A DNA stretch of 64,000 nt from Stenotrophomonas maltophilia (GCF_023518235.1 NZ_CP090423.1:3037001-3101000); one strand, 5' to 3'; shown: positions 14,820 through 24,506, numbered from the stretch's first letter. The notes: generated by a model not told the origin, from the sequence alone. Numbers and translations: made by a program.

Positions 14820-15716
14820 ATGAGGCTGTTCCGATACGCCACTGCGGTTGCGTTGTTGCTCTGTGCGCAGGGAGCGCACGCGCAGGTGAAGCAGATACAA
14901 GATATCCCGTGCGAAGGGTGTTCATACGCTCAGATGCAGGCGGCCGCGCTGTCGGACGTCGACGTCGGCGGTGCACTGGTAACCAGTATTTCCACTGGAG
15001 AGATACGGAAGTTCGTCATCCTGTGGGATCGCAGGATCCAGGAGCTGCCGATCGAACAGGACCTGGAAGACTACTTCGTAGCCCTGGTCCGCTTCTGGCA
15101 CGCGAATGGGCGCAGCCTTGAAATGAACTACGACGTTGCATCGAACACGTGGAGACTCCCCCAGCAAGCGATGGCGACTGCACGCGTGCGACGGGCACTG
15201 GCGGCTCCCGCCGCAGACCGGCCGGTTCCGGCAACCGTATACGATGCATTGCAGAGCCCGGCCAGGATGAACAACGCGATCGAGCAGTTGAATGCCTCCT
15301 GGCTCGCCCGCGGGTATGCGGCGCACATGACGTTCGTCAATTCGGTGAGGGGAAAGAACATCTCGCTGACTGCGGGCCGCCCGGTGACTACCCTGAACTT
15401 CGCCGATGGTTCCAGGATCAAGGCCTCCTACGACATCGAGATGAAAAGCTGGGCGCCCATTCCCGGCACCGGCCGCGACGTTCACGGGAACCCGGTTCCA
15501 GAGACCAAAGCAGACGTTGCCAAGGACGGCAAGCCGGTGGTGTACGAGTTCCCCGGTGGCATCACCAGTGACGCCTACATGGACTTCAGTCGCTACCTCT
15601 TCGATCTGGGCGTGCGCCCCAACATCGGCCCGGGCGACAACCAGATGATCTGCACCAGCGAAGTAATGGACGCCGACATGCGGGTGGAGGTCAGGTGCAT
15701 GGGCCGCAGGCACTGA
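14820..15716 (+). CDS. secreted hypothetical protein with CxxC motif
   Basis: The 298-residue protein has a signal peptide (MRLFRYATAVALLLCAQGAHA) and an early C-E-G-C motif near residues 31-34. It is otherwise soluble, with strand-rich repeats and two further C-terminal cysteines (MICTS, VRCMG). I do not recognise a family. It follows a small membrane-protein gene by 12 bases. The CxxC could be a disulfide or metal site, but no thioredoxin-like context supports a redox enzyme. Confidence 0.55.
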   Translation: MRLFRYATAVALLLCAQGAHAQVKQIQDIPCEGCSYAQMQAAALSDVDVGGALVTSISTGEIRKFVILWDRRIQELPIEQDLEDYFVALVRFWHANGRSLEMNYDVASNTWRLPQQAMATARVRRALAAPAADRPVPATVYDALQSPARMNNAIEQLNASWLARGYAAHMTFVNSVRGKNISLTAGRPVTTLNFADGSRIKASYDIEMKSWAPIPGTGRDVHGNPVPETKADVAKDGKPVVYEFPGGITSDAYMDFSRYLFDLGVRPNIGPGDNQMICTSEVMDADMRVEVRCMGRRH

Positions 15717-15727
15717 TGCAACAACGC

Positions 15728-15805
15728 GGGTGACCGCCGCTGCGGTCACCCGGATGCCCCCGGTCGAATCAAAGGCAGATGCCAGTGCATGCCCTGGCAT
15801 CTGCC
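15728..15805. terminator. two strong hairpins between convergent genes
   Basis: GGGTGACCGC-CGCT-GCGGTCACCC (15728-15751) has a perfect 10-bp stem just after the plus-strand gene stop. GGCAGATGCCAG-TGCATGCC-CTGGCATCTGCC (15774-15805) has a perfect 12-bp stem, followed on the minus strand by TTTG. Neither has a full U-tract, but together they probably separate the secreted-protein gene from the convergent sulP gene. Confidence 0.5.
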
Positions 15806-15861
15806 GAAGCGCTTATGGACCCATGCTCCAGCACAGATGGCGGCGATTGATGAGTGCGAAC

Positions 15862-17316
15862 TCAGTGTCCGCCGCCGCGTCCACCCACCTGCTCGATCAA
15901 CGTCCGGCTGGCGGCATTGAGCCCCACCACCGCTACCTCGGCGCCATGCGCGGCCAGTTTTTCCTGCGCGCGCTCCAGTGCGGCCACGGCGGTCAGATCC
16001 CATAGATGGGCATCGCGCAGATCAATCTGCACCTTCGGTGCCACGTGCTGGTAGTCAAACGTCGCGCCCAGCTGGCCGGCGGAAGCAAAGAACACCTGGC
16101 CGCGCACGCGGTAGACCTGCGTGTCGCCGGCCTCCTCGCGCTGCACCTCCAGCAAGCGGCCGACCTTGCGCGCGAAGAACAGCGCCGACAGCAGCACGCC
16201 GCTGAGCACGCCCTTGGCCAGGTCGTGGGTGGCCACGGTGACCACCACAGTCAGCAGCATCACCGCCGACGAACTGCGTGGATGGGTGCGCAGGTCGCGC
16301 AGCGAGCGCCAGCTGAAGGTGCCGATGCTGACCATGATCATCACCGCCACCAGCGCCGCCATCGGAATCTGCCGCACCAGGTCGCTGCCGTACACCACCA
16401 GCACCAGCAGCAGCACGCCGGCCACCAGGCAGGACAGGCGGCCACGGCCACCGGAGGTCACGTTGATGATCGACTGGCCGATCATCGCGCAGCCGGCCAT
16501 GCCGCCGAGGAAGCCGGTGACCGTGTTGGCCACGCCCTGGCCGACGCATTCGCGGTTGCGCTCGCTGGGGGTTTCGGTGATGTCCTCGACGATCTGCAGG
16601 GTCATCATCGATTCGAGCAGGCCGACCACCGCCAGCGTGGCCGACACCGGCAACAGAATGCGCAGCGTTTCCCAGGTGAGCGGTACGTCGGGAATGAGGA
16701 AGTACGGCAGGCTGTCGGGCAGCTGGCCCATGTCGCCGACGCTGCGCACGTCGATGCCGAAGCCGATCACCACGGCAGTGAGCACCACGATCGCCACCAG
16801 CGGCGACGGCACCACCCGGGTGATGCGCGGCAGCAGGTAGATGATCGCCAGCGCGGCCGCACACAGCACGTACACGGCCGGGCCGCGGCCAACCAGCTCG
16901 GGCAGCTGGGCGAGGAAGATCAGGATCGCCAGCGCGTTGACGAAGCCGGTGATGACCGAGCGCGAGACGAAGCGCATCAGCGAACCCAGCCTGAACACGC
17001 CGGCCAGCACCTGCAGCAGGCCTGCCAGGATGCTGGCGGCGAACAGGTACTGCACGCCGTGGTCCTTGACCAGATCGATCATCACCAGCGCCATTGCGCC
17101 GGTGGCGGCGGAGATCATGCCCGGACGGCCGCCGGCAATGGCGGTGATCACCGCAATGGAGAACGCGGCATACAGGCCGACCTTGGGGTCGACACCGGCG
17201 ATGAGCGAGAAGGCGATGGCCTCGGGAATCAGGGCCAGGGCGACGACGATGCCGGACAGCAGGTCGCCACGGAGGTTGCCGAGCCATTGCTGGCGCAGCG
17301 GATAGGACGTTTGCAT
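15862..17316 (-). CDS. SulP family anion transporter with STAS domain
   Basis: The 484-residue protein has about 10-12 membrane segments and a cytoplasmic C-terminal STAS domain (from about residue 400: [41 protein letters not shown]). The family signature region [36 protein letters not shown] is at the N-terminus. SulP proteins move sulfate, bicarbonate or dicarboxylates, usually with Na+ or H+. The substrate cannot be read from sequence, and no sulfate or carbonic anhydrase genes are nearby. It is divergent from the CDF transporter gene at 17549. Confidence 0.9.
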   Translation of the reverse strand: MQTSYPLRQQWLGNLRGDLLSGIVVALALIPEAIAFSLIAGVDPKVGLYAAFSIAVITAIAGGRPGMISAATGAMALVMIDLVKDHGVQYLFAASILAGLLQVLAGVFRLGSLMRFVSRSVITGFVNALAILIFLAQLPELVGRGPAVYVLCAAALAIIYLLPRITRVVPSPLVAIVVLTAVVIGFGIDVRSVGDMGQLPDSLPYFLIPDVPLTWETLRILLPVSATLAVVGLLESMMTLQIVEDITETPSERNRECVGQGVANTVTGFLGGMAGCAMIGQSIINVTSGGRGRLSCLVAGVLLLVLVVYGSDLVRQIPMAALVAVMIMVSIGTFSWRSLRDLRTHPRSSSAVMLLTVVVTVATHDLAKGVLSGVLLSALFFARKVGRLLEVQREEAGDTQVYRVRGQVFFASAGQLGATFDYQHVAPKVQIDLRDAHLWDLTAVAALERAQEKLAAHGAEVAVVGLNAASRTLIEQVGGRGGGH

Positions 17317-17548
17317 GGGAAAACTCCGCGCACACGCGGGCGTGGCCGCGAGGCGCTGCAGTGGAGGGACACGGGTTCCTGAGCCGGGCGGGCCGGCTGC
17401 CGAGGTACGGCAAGGGTCAGGGTGGCGTGATCACTGCAGGGCGGGGTGGGTGCGTGGGAGGGGCGCAGTCTACGGGAAGTGGCTACATGAGGGTAGCGCG
17501 GTCAGCCGCGAAAGGCAGCGAAGCATGGCTCCGCTCTACAATCCAGGC

Positions 17549-18505
17549 ATGGCCAATGACCGCGCGCACTTCTTCGACCCCACCACCGAGCAGGGCGTGC
17601 TGCGCCTGTCGATCGCCGGCGCACTGCTGCTGGCGGTGGCCGCGGTGGTGTTCGGCCTGCTGGCCAATTCCTCGCTGATCATCTTCGATGGCATCTACGG
17701 GCTGATCGACGTGGTGATGACCTGGCTGTCGCTGCTGGTGGCGCGGCTGATTGCGCTGTCCACCAATACCGATGCGCTGCAGTCGCGGCTCAACCAGCGC
17801 TTCACCATGGGCTTCTGGCACCTGGAGCCGATCGTGCTGGGGGTCAGCGGCACGCTGATGATCGGTGCGGCGCTGTATGCGCTGGTCAATGCGGTGGATG
17901 CGCTGATGTCCGGCGGCCGCCACATCGCGCTGGGCCCGGCGATCATCTTCGCCGGCCTGTCGCTGGTGGCCGAGACTGCACTGGGTTGGTTCGTGCTGCG
18001 CGCCAACCGCCGCATCGGTTCGGAATTCATCGCACTGGACGCGAAGAACTGGGTGGTGGCGGCCAGCATGTCGGCCTGCTATCTGCTCGCCTTCCTCGGC
18101 GGCGTGCTGGTGCAGGGCACGTCGTGGGCATGGGTAGGGCCGTACATCGATCCGGCCATCCTCGCCTTTGTCTGCGTGCTGGTGATGATCGCCCCGCTCG
18201 GCACCGTGCGCCGGGCACTGGCCGGCATCCTGCTGGTCACCCCGCCGGAACTGCAGGCGCACGTGGATGCGGTGGCACGCGGCATCGTTGCCAAGCATGG
18301 CTTTGTCGAGCACCGCAGCTATGTGGCGCAGGTCGGCCGTGGCGAGCAGATCGAGCTGTTCTTCGTGGTGCCGGAGAACGACCCGCCCCGGCCACTGGTG
18401 GAATGGGACCAGCTGCGCGACGAGATCGGCGAGGCGCTGGGCGAGGCCTCGCCGGACCGCTGGCTGACCATCCTGTTCACCACCGACCGTGAGTGGACGA
18501 TCTAG
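17549..18505 (+). CDS. cation diffusion facilitator-type transporter
   Basis: The 318-residue protein has six predicted membrane segments and a C-terminal cytoplasmic domain of about 80 residues. Landmarks include FDGIYGLIDVVMTWLSLLVARL, where the Asp residues correspond to the metal site of CDF exporters, and IALDAKNWVVAASMSA in the fifth segment. It resembles the predicted Co/Zn/Cd transporter subgroup. I chose ATG 17549 (MANDRAHFFDPTTEQ). An ATG at 17525 lies in sequence resembling the local CATGGCTC-GGCTCTAC repeat and is probably not coding. Its stop overlaps the convergent gene at 18502 by 4 bases. Confidence 0.82.
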   Translation: MANDRAHFFDPTTEQGVLRLSIAGALLLAVAAVVFGLLANSSLIIFDGIYGLIDVVMTWLSLLVARLIALSTNTDALQSRLNQRFTMGFWHLEPIVLGVSGTLMIGAALYALVNAVDALMSGGRHIALGPAIIFAGLSLVAETALGWFVLRANRRIGSEFIALDAKNWVVAASMSACYLLAFLGGVLVQGTSWAWVGPYIDPAILAFVCVLVMIAPLGTVRRALAGILLVTPPELQAHVDAVARGIVAKHGFVEHRSYVAQVGRGEQIELFFVVPENDPPRPLVEWDQLRDEIGEALGEASPDRWLTILFTTDREWTI

Positions 18506-19434
18506 GCCGGCTGTCTTTCGCTCGGCAGATCTACGGATCGGGATTTAAGACGTATGCGAGGCTTCGTTGAAGGCCCTGTCGGGGCGCTGCATGTTTCCGT
18601 TGAGGGAAAATCAAACGCACTGGAATCGAAGAGCGTGCCCCAAGCAATGTCGTCAACACGAATCACCCGGTTCAGATTTCCGGATGCCTGGCCCGACTGC
18701 AGGACTGCACCGTAAACAACCGACTTGACGACTTGGTTGCTGGCACCATCTCTGTAACCCGTCCAGATGGGAGCGATCATCACAAAATCAGGTACTGCCG
18801 TAGTCACTTTGATCTGGGTCACGAATCCGACGATCACCTTGCCATCGCGCATCTGCAGCATTACTGATCGTGAGGTATCCCCTGCGTCGAGCGAGAAAAG
18901 CTCGATTGTCCGGAATCTTTGCAGGACCGCGATCATGCTAGGCAGCCGCCACCACTGCGTCCATGACACAGCACACAAAGTACTAGTCAAAACGCTCTTC
19001 GCGACTCTGCACGTGAAGAGGGCCGGACCAGGGACCGAACGCTGCGAATCGCCCAGCAGTGCGCGCCAGAGGATCTCGCTCATCAGGTCATAATTTCCAC
19101 GATGGTAGAGCCACCGCGCTGCCAGTGATTCGTCGACAAAGAAATTACTGAGCGCAATAAGCGCACCTGCAAGCACCAATGTTCCCAAAGCGGTTCCGAC
19201 ATAGGGAAACGGGGCGATGGAGTAAAGCGTTTCGCCCAGCAACTGCCCCAGCCAAGCCTTCTTGGCGAAATAGCATGAGATCCGGCTAGCTACCAACAGC
19301 ATCAATCCAGATAGAGATGCATGCAGAAGCAATTGTTCTTTGCTCAGCCGTACTGTCGAATACGCACGTATGTTGCTCCGGGCCAGAACAAGATAGCCAG
19401 CCAGCAAAGGAAGCAGCAGCAGGTTGAAGGGCAT
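18502..19434 (-). CDS. membrane protein of unknown function in a low-GC islet
   Basis: The 310-residue protein has membrane segments near residues 2-18, 37-53 and 80-100, then a soluble part with strand-like stretches (MLQMRDGKVIVGFVTQIKV, PDFVMIAPIWTGYRDG). I do not recognise it. GC content and codon choice are clearly lower than in the flanking transporter and mmsB genes, suggesting acquisition. It follows the 65-residue gene at 19449-19646 after 14 bases, as a two-gene unit, and its stop overlaps the CDF gene by 4 bases. Confidence 0.6.
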   Translation of the reverse strand: MPFNLLLLPLLAGYLVLARSNIRAYSTVRLSKEQLLLHASLSGLMLLVASRISCYFAKKAWLGQLLGETLYSIAPFPYVGTALGTLVLAGALIALSNFFVDESLAARWLYHRGNYDLMSEILWRALLGDSQRSVPGPALFTCRVAKSVLTSTLCAVSWTQWWRLPSMIAVLQRFRTIELFSLDAGDTSRSVMLQMRDGKVIVGFVTQIKVTTAVPDFVMIAPIWTGYRDGASNQVVKSVVYGAVLQSGQASGNLNRVIRVDDIAWGTLFDSSAFDFPSTETCSAPTGPSTKPRIRLKSRSVDLPSERQPA

Positions 19435-19448
19435 CTAGCTCTACCCGC

Positions 19449-19646
19449 TCAGCGCGCAGGCGGCACCTTTTTCGTCAACTTCAATGCACGTTCAAGCGAA
19501 CTCTTGCCACCTGTCGAATTCAGGAATCCAACCAGATCCAGCTTCAAGTTTCGCTCGTGAGCGGACACATGAGTACCCTGCCTGCTGATCTGGGCATCCA
19601 GCAACTTCAGTACTTCGCTGATGTCACGTTGATGGCTCTTGCTCAC
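19449..19646 (-). CDS. small hypothetical protein, GTG start
   Basis: The 65-residue basic protein (MSKSHQRDISEVLKLLDAQISR...) is unrecognised and predicted helical. A GTG start at 19646 is chosen because AAGGAG sits 6 bases upstream; a TTG start at 19685 would add 13 residues and lacks such a signal. It is the first gene of the low-GC pair with 18502-19434, and the 14-base gap suggests coupled expression, perhaps a small partner of the membrane protein. Confidence 0.5.
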   Translation of the reverse strand: MSKSHQRDISEVLKLLDAQISRQGTHVSAHERNLKLDLVGFLNSTGGKSSLERALKLTKKVPPAR

Positions 19647-19913
19647 CCGAATCTCCTTGTCCGACGCTGGCAGCGCGTCCCTCAATGGAAGTCATGCTAG
19701 CAGGGTCGAATGTCGGTCGACGAGATGACTACGACAAACGCAGGCGGAGTTAAACCGCGCTTGCGGAAGCGTGCACTCGATCACCCCCTGCTGTCCGATA
19801 ACGCCACACAGGACTATTGATCAAATATTCAGGATTTTAAGTGACCAAAAATCCCAAAAATTTAGGCAGAGTAGCTCCAACGAAACACCCACCCACCGAC
19901 CAGGAGCATCCCG

Positions 19914-20339
19914 ACGTCCATCGAAAAGGTTCTGTACACCGCCCAGGCCACCTCCACCGGCGGCCGTGAAGGCCGTTCCGTCTCCTCCGACAACGTGCTG
20001 GACATCCAGCTGTCGACCCCGCGCGAGCTGGGCGGCGCCGGTGGCCCGGGCACCAACCCGGAACAGCTGTTCGCCGCCGGTTATTCGGCCTGCTTCCTGG
20101 GCGCGCTGAAGTTCGTGGCCGGCCAGGCCAAGGTCGCGCTGCCGGCCGACACCACCGTCACCGGCAAGGTCGGCATCGGCCAGATCCCGACCGGTTTCGG
20201 CATTGAAGCGGAGCTGACCATCAACGTGCCGGGCGTACCGCACGAGCAGGTGGAAGAGCTGGTGCAGAAGGCCCACATCGTCTGCCCGTACTCCAATGCC
20301 ACCCGCGGCAACATCGACGTGACGCTGATCGTTGCCTGA
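19914..20339 (+). CDS. ohr: organic hydroperoxide resistance protein with ACG in place of ATG
   Basis: The 141-residue product is a typical Ohr thiol peroxidase that reduces organic and lipid hydroperoxides using dihydrolipoyl partners. Both catalytic cysteines are present (Cys60 in YSACFLGAL, Cys124 in [12 protein letters not shown]), as is the conserved Arg18 in GGREGR. The codon aligned with the usual initiator Met is ACG (19914-19916), 7 bases after AGGAG. Reading upstream, no ATG, GTG or TTG occurs before the TAG at 19872-19874. GTG 19995 (codon 28) would remove the conserved N-terminal strand and Arg18. Either ACG initiates poorly or this is an ATG-to-ACG mutation or base-call error. 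Confidence 0.85.
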   Translation, partial: TSIEKVLYTAQATSTGGREGRSVSSDNVLDIQLSTPRELGGAGGPGTNPEQLFAAGYSACFLGALKFVAGQAKVALPADTTVTGKVGIGQIPTGFGIEAELTINVPGVPHEQVEELVQKAHIVCPYSNATRGNIDVTLIVA

Positions 20340-20344
20340 TGCGG

Positions 20345-20484
20345 TGCTGCCGGCCAGCGGCCGGCACTACCAACGTGAAGAGAAAAAAATGGGCGGATGC
20401 CGGTCGAAACCGGGCATCCGCCCATCCCACCTTCGTTGTCCCACGCGGGGGCATGAGGTTGCCGGCCAGCGGCCGGCACTACCC
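20345..20484. repeat. two same-orientation SMAG/REP units
   Basis: GCCGGCCAGCGGCCGGCACTACC occurs at about 20349-20371 and again at about 20461-20483 in the same orientation, flanking the operon terminator. These belong to the abundant S. maltophilia-type intergenic palindromes; divergent pairs are found at 47269 and 59175. Confidence 0.75.
20383..20424 (-). terminator. terminator of the valine-catabolism operon
   Basis: On the minus strand a perfect 12-bp stem, TGGGCGGATGCC (20413-20424) with its complement (20390-20401), is followed by TTTTTTT (20389-20383). It lies about 60 bases beyond the mmsB stop and has the form of a rho-independent terminator. Confidence 0.8.
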
Positions 20485-20486
20485 GG

Positions 20487-21377
20487 TCACTTCTCGCTGG
20501 TGATCAGCTGCACGACGCTGGAGAAATCCAGCTTGCCGCGACCGGCCTGGTGATTCATCGAGTACAGGTTGCGGGCCACTTCGCCCAGCGGAATCGAGGC
20601 GCCGACGCTCATCGCCGCTTCCACCGCCAGGCCCATGTCCTTGAGCATCAGATCGCTGCCGAAGCCACCGCTGTAGCCACGCGAGGCCGGTGCATTTTCC
20701 AGCACGCCCGGCCACGGGTTGCACACTTCGGTGGCCCAGCTGCGGCCGGTGCTGACGGCCATCATCTGCGACAGCACCTTCGGGTCCAGGCCGTGCGCCA
20801 CGCCCAGCGCGATGGCTTCACCGGTCACCGCCATGATCACGCCCAGTGCCATGTTGTTGCACAGCTTGGCGACCTGGCCGGCGCCGCTGGCACCCACATG
20901 GAAGATGTTCCTGCCCATCGCCTGCAGCACCGGGCGCGCGCGTTCCAGCGCGTCCTCTTCACCACCGACGATGAAGGTCAGGGTGCCGGCCTGGGCACCG
21001 GCGGTACCGCCGGACACCGGCGCGTCGATCATCTGCAGGCCGCGCGCGGCAGCCGCTTCCGAAACTTTGCGGGCGCTGGCCGGGGCGATGGTGCTGCAGT
21101 CGATGACCAGCGCACCGGGCGGGATCGCGGCGAGGATGCCGTCATCGCCCAGGTACACGCCTTCGACATGGCGGCTGGCCGGCAGCATCGAGATCACGAC
21201 CTCGGCATCGGCGAGAGTTTCGCGCGCCGATGCGGCCGCGCTGGCACCGGCATCGACGGCGGCCTGCACCGCGGCGGGCACCAGATCGAACACGCGCACG
21301 CTGTGGCCGTTCTTGACCAGATTGGCGGCCATCGGGCCGCCCATGTTGCCCAACCCGATGAATGCAATGCGGCTCAT
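20487..21377 (-). CDS. mmsB: 3-hydroxyisobutyrate dehydrogenase
   Basis: The 296-residue NAD-dependent enzyme oxidises 3-hydroxyisobutyrate to methylmalonate semialdehyde in valine breakdown. It has the Rossmann motif [22 protein letters not shown] at the start, the substrate-binding [22 protein letters not shown], and [19 protein letters not shown] containing the catalytic Lys (AKLCNN). It is last in a five-gene operon, and its ATG overlaps the stop of the preceding hydrolase gene (4 bases at 21374-21377). Its product feeds MmsA, encoded first in the same operon. Confidence 0.94.
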   Translation of the reverse strand: MSRIAFIGLGNMGGPMAANLVKNGHSVRVFDLVPAAVQAAVDAGASAAASARETLADAEVVISMLPASRHVEGVYLGDDGILAAIPPGALVIDCSTIAPASARKVSEAAAARGLQMIDAPVSGGTAGAQAGTLTFIVGGEEDALERARPVLQAMGRNIFHVGASGAGQVAKLCNNMALGVIMAVTGEAIALGVAHGLDPKVLSQMMAVSTGRSWATEVCNPWPGVLENAPASRGYSGGFGSDLMLKDMGLAVEAAMSVGASIPLGEVARNLYSMNHQAGRGKLDFSSVVQLITSEK

Positions 21378-22549
21378 GCCAGGCTCCTTTCAGCAAGGGG
21401 AGTTCCCAGGTCGGCCAGCGGATGTGCGGCCTCGGACCAGGGCGAAACAAAGAAGGTGTCGGCCCACGCGCCGGTGGCATCGGCCAGGGCGGCCGGGTTC
21501 CACTGCGGGTTGCGGTCCTTGTCGATCAGCAGCGCGCGGATGCCCTCGGCGAAATCGCCGTGGGCGGCGCAGTGCAGTGCGGCGATGTATTCCAGACGGT
21601 ACACGCTGGCCAGGTCCTGGCCGGCGCTGCGGCGCTGCAGCTCGAAGGCCAGCCGCGCCGAGCCCGGCGCGCCAGCGGCGAGCGTCTTCTGCGCGGCCTG
21701 CAGCCAGGCATCGTCGGTCTGCAAAGCGCCGATGCGCGCGATGATTGCAGGCAGGTCATCGCCTGCGCACAACGCATCAACCTGCGCAGCATGGGCCAGC
21801 AGCGGGCCAGTGGCGGCATCGCTGGCATGCGACTGCAACAGATGGCTGAGGCGTTGGTGGTTGTGCGCGGCATCGCTGGACCAGGCCACCTGCAGCAGCG
21901 CGTCGAACACCGCGCTGCGGCGTTCTTCGGCCACGTGCACGTCGGCCAGCCCGGCATAGATGGCGTCACCCGGGTTGAGCAGCGCGCCGGTCAGGGCCAG
22001 GAACAGGCCGCCCTTGCCGGGCACGCGCGGCAGCAACCAGCTGCCACCGACATCGGGGAACAGGCCGACGGTGATTTCCGGGAAGGCCAGCTTGGAACGC
22101 TCGCTGACCACACGATGGCTGGCCCCGGACATCAGACCGATGCCGCCGCCCATCACGATGCCATGGCCCCAGCACAGGATCGGCTTGGCGTAGGTGTGGA
22201 TGAGGTAATCGACGCGGTATTCGACATCGAAGAACTCGGCGGCATAGCCGTTGTCGCGGATATCGCTGCGGCCTTCTTCGCGGAAGGCGACCATGGCCTT
22301 GTACAGGCTGTGCAGGTCGCCGCCGGCGCAGAAGGCCTTCTCGCCAGCGCCCTGCAGCACCACCATGGCGATGCCATCGTCGTCGGCCCAGGCATTCAAC
22401 TGCTTCAGCAGCAGGTGCGCCATCGGCAGCGAGAAACCATTGAGCGTACGCGGCGCATTGAGCGTGGCGATGCCGATGCGCGTGCCGTTGCCGGCCACGC
22501 GCTCTTCGAACAGCACCGGTGCGTCGTCGGCAACGGTGTCGGTGCTCAT
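21374..22549 (-). CDS. 3-hydroxyisobutyryl-CoA hydrolase (enoyl-CoA hydratase/isomerase family)
   Basis: The 391-residue protein is a long crotonase-fold member of the HIBCH type: LNAPRTLNGFSLPM, the oxyanion-hole GAGEKAFCAGGDLHSLY, GHGIVMGGGIGLMSGASHRVVSERSKLAFPEITVGLFPDVGGSW and a C-terminal ECH_2 region. HIBCH releases 3-hydroxyisobutyrate from its CoA ester, the step between the hydratase and MmsB. The glutamate in LAFPEITVGLFPDVGGS corresponds to a conserved catalytic position. ATG 22549 overlaps the upstream gene's stop by 4 bases (ATGA). Size and context favour hydrolase over hydratase. Confidence 0.88.
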   Translation of the reverse strand: MSTDTVADDAPVLFEERVAGNGTRIGIATLNAPRTLNGFSLPMAHLLLKQLNAWADDDGIAMVVLQGAGEKAFCAGGDLHSLYKAMVAFREEGRSDIRDNGYAAEFFDVEYRVDYLIHTYAKPILCWGHGIVMGGGIGLMSGASHRVVSERSKLAFPEITVGLFPDVGGSWLLPRVPGKGGLFLALTGALLNPGDAIYAGLADVHVAEERRSAVFDALLQVAWSSDAAHNHQRLSHLLQSHASDAATGPLLAHAAQVDALCAGDDLPAIIARIGALQTDDAWLQAAQKTLAAGAPGSARLAFELQRRSAGQDLASVYRLEYIAALHCAAHGDFAEGIRALLIDKDRNPQWNPAALADATGAWADTFFVSPWSEAAHPLADLGTPLAERSLA

Positions 22550-23343
22550 GCGTTCTTCCACTGTGCGGCGCGCTTTTCCAGGAAGGCAGTCACGCCCTCG
22601 ACCTGGTCGGCGGTGTCGAACAGGTCGACGAACGCTTCGCGCTCGGCCACCAGCGCCGAGGCGTGGGTGCCGGTGCGGGTGGACTGCACCAGGGTCTTGC
22701 AGGCGGCAATGCTGGTCGGGCTCTGCTTGCCGGCCTTCTTTGCCCATTCCAGCGCCAGCGCCTTGGCTTCGCCCTTGCCGACCTTTTCTTCGGCCAGGCC
22801 GATGCGCAGTGCGGTCTCGGCGTTGATGCGCTCGCCGAGCAGGATCATGCGCTTGGCCCAGCCCTCGCCGACCAGGCGCGGCAGGTTCTGGGTGCCACCG
22901 GCGCACGGCAGCAGGCCGACGGTGGCCTCTGGCAGCGCGACCTGGGCGTGCTCTTCGATGATGCGCAGGTCGCAGGCCAGCGCGCACTCCAGGCCGCCGC
23001 CCATCGCATAGCCGTTGATGGCGGCAATCGACACGCCACGGAAAGCGGACAGCGCTTCGAAGGCTTCACCGAAACGGCGTGCAGCCTCGCGTGCGGCGGC
23101 CTTGTCGCCGGAGGCGAACTGGTTGAGGTCGGCGCCAGCGGAGAAGAACTTCTCGCCGTCACCGGTGATCACCAGCGCGTAGATCCCGCGGTCTGCGTTG
23201 AGCGCGCCCACCAGGTCGCGCAGCGCCGACAGGCTGTGCACGGTCCAGGTGTGTGCCGGCGGGTTGTGCAGGGTGACCACGGCGGTGTGGCCATCGGCCT
23301 CGACCTTCAGGCCCACGTGCTCCTGGGTACGCCAATCCTTCAT
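22546..23343 (-). CDS. enoyl-CoA hydratase
   Basis: The 265-residue crotonase-fold protein shows TLHNPPAHTWTVHSL, the oxyanion-hole GEKFFSAGADLNQF, and GYAMGGGLECALACDLRIIEEHAQVALPEATVGLLPCAGGTQNLPRLVG, which contains both catalytic Glu positions of hydratases. In this operon it would hydrate methacrylyl-CoA to 3-hydroxyisobutyryl-CoA. Its start overlaps the acyl-CoA dehydrogenase stop by 4 bases and its stop overlaps the hydrolase start by 4, so three consecutive genes are translationally coupled. Confidence 0.9.
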   Translation of the reverse strand: MKDWRTQEHVGLKVEADGHTAVVTLHNPPAHTWTVHSLSALRDLVGALNADRGIYALVITGDGEKFFSAGADLNQFASGDKAAAREAARRFGEAFEALSAFRGVSIAAINGYAMGGGLECALACDLRIIEEHAQVALPEATVGLLPCAGGTQNLPRLVGEGWAKRMILLGERINAETALRIGLAEEKVGKGEAKALALEWAKKAGKQSPTSIAACKTLVQSTRTGTHASALVAEREAFVDLFDTADQVEGVTAFLEKRAAQWKNA

Positions 23344-24506
23344 CGCAGTTCCTCTTCGGTGTTGAGCAGGTGACGGGCAACGATCACCCGCATGATCTCG
23401 TTGGTGCCTTCCAGGATCTGGTGCACGCGGCAGTCACGCAGCAGGCGCTCGATCGGGTATTCGCGGATGTAGCCGTAGCCACCGTGGATCTGCAGCGCTT
23501 CGTTGCAGACGTTGAAACCGGCATCGGTGGCGAAGCGCTTGGCCATCGCACACCACACGTTGGCATCGCTGGCACCGGCATCGAGCTTGCGCGCGGCGGT
23601 GTGCACCATCTGCCGCGCGGCCACCAGTTCGATGGCCATGTCGGCCAGCTTGAACTGCAGCGCCTGGAACTCGGCCAGCGCCTTGCCGAACTGGCGGCGC
23701 TCGCCCATGTAGCGGCGCGCGGCATCCAGTGCGCCCTGCGCAGCACCCAGCGAGCAGGCGGCGATGTTGATGCGACCGCCGTCCAGCCCCTTCATTGCCA
23801 GCTTGAAGCCGCCGCCTTCCTCTCCCAGAAGGTGGCTGACCGGCACGCGGACGTTTTCAAAGGTGATGCCACGGGTGGGCTGGCTGTTCCAGCCCATCTT
23901 CTCTTCCTTGCGGCCGAAGCTGACGCCCGGCAGGTCCGACGGCACCGCGATGGCGCTGACCCCGCCGGCACCGGCACCGCCGGTACGCGCCATCACCACC
24001 AGCAGTTCGGTGGCACCGGCGCCGGAGATGAAGGCCTTGGCGCCGTTCAACACGAAGTGGTCGCCGTCGCGCACCGCCGTGGTCTTCAGCGAGGCTGCAT
24101 CGGAACCGGCGCCCGGTTCGGTCAGGCAGTACGAGGCCAGCTTGCTACCCGAGGACAGATCGGTGCCCCATGCTTCGCGCAGGGCCGGCTGGCCCCACTT
24201 GGACACCATCCACGAGGCCATGTTGTGGATGCTGATGTAGGCCGCGGTTGACGGATCGACGTTGGCGAGCTCCTCGATGACGACGGCGGCGTCCAGTCGG
24301 CTCAGGCCGCTGCCGCCCACTTCCGGATCCATGTACAGACCGCAGAAGCCCAGTTCACCGGCCTTGGCGATCGCCTCGCGCGGAAAGATGCCCTCCGCAT
24401 CCCATCGCGCGGCGTGCGGCGCCAGTTCGGCCTGTGCGAAGTCGCGCGCAGCCTCGCGGTACGCTTGCTGTGCTTCTTCCAGTTCCGTCGTCATCGAGTG
24501 GCTCAT
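23340..24506 (-). CDS. isobutyryl-CoA (short/branched-chain acyl-CoA) dehydrogenase
   Basis: The 388-residue FAD enzyme has the acyl-CoA dehydrogenase signatures CLTEPGAGSDAASLKT and QIHGGYGYIREYPIERLLRDCRVHQILEGTNEIMR. The glutamate in the LEGTNE segment is the catalytic base position of short- and medium-chain and isobutyryl-CoA dehydrogenases, unlike the isovaleryl type encoded at 48837. In the operon it oxidises isobutyryl-CoA to methacrylyl-CoA for the next enzyme. It lies 14 bases after mmsA. An in-frame ATG 4 codons downstream (MTTELEEA) is a plausible alternative start. Confidence 0.9.
   Translation of the reverse strand: MSHSMTTELEEAQQAYREAARDFAQAELAPHAARWDAEGIFPREAIAKAGELGFCGLYMDPEVGGSGLSRLDAAVVIEELANVDPSTAAYISIHNMASWMVSKWGQPALREAWGTDLSSGSKLASYCLTEPGAGSDAASLKTTAVRDGDHFVLNGAKAFISGAGATELLVVMARTGGAGAGGVSAIAVPSDLPGVSFGRKEEKMGWNSQPTRGITFENVRVPVSHLLGEEGGGFKLAMKGLDGGRINIAACSLGAAQGALDAARRYMGERRQFGKALAEFQALQFKLADMAIELVAARQMVHTAARKLDAGASDANVWCAMAKRFATDAGFNVCNEALQIHGGYGYIREYPIERLLRDCRVHQILEGTNEIMRVIVARHLLNTEEELR

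Noticed and set aside
19995..20339. ohr starting at GTG 19995
   Set aside because: This drops 27 conserved residues including the active-site Arg and lacks a ribosome-binding site.
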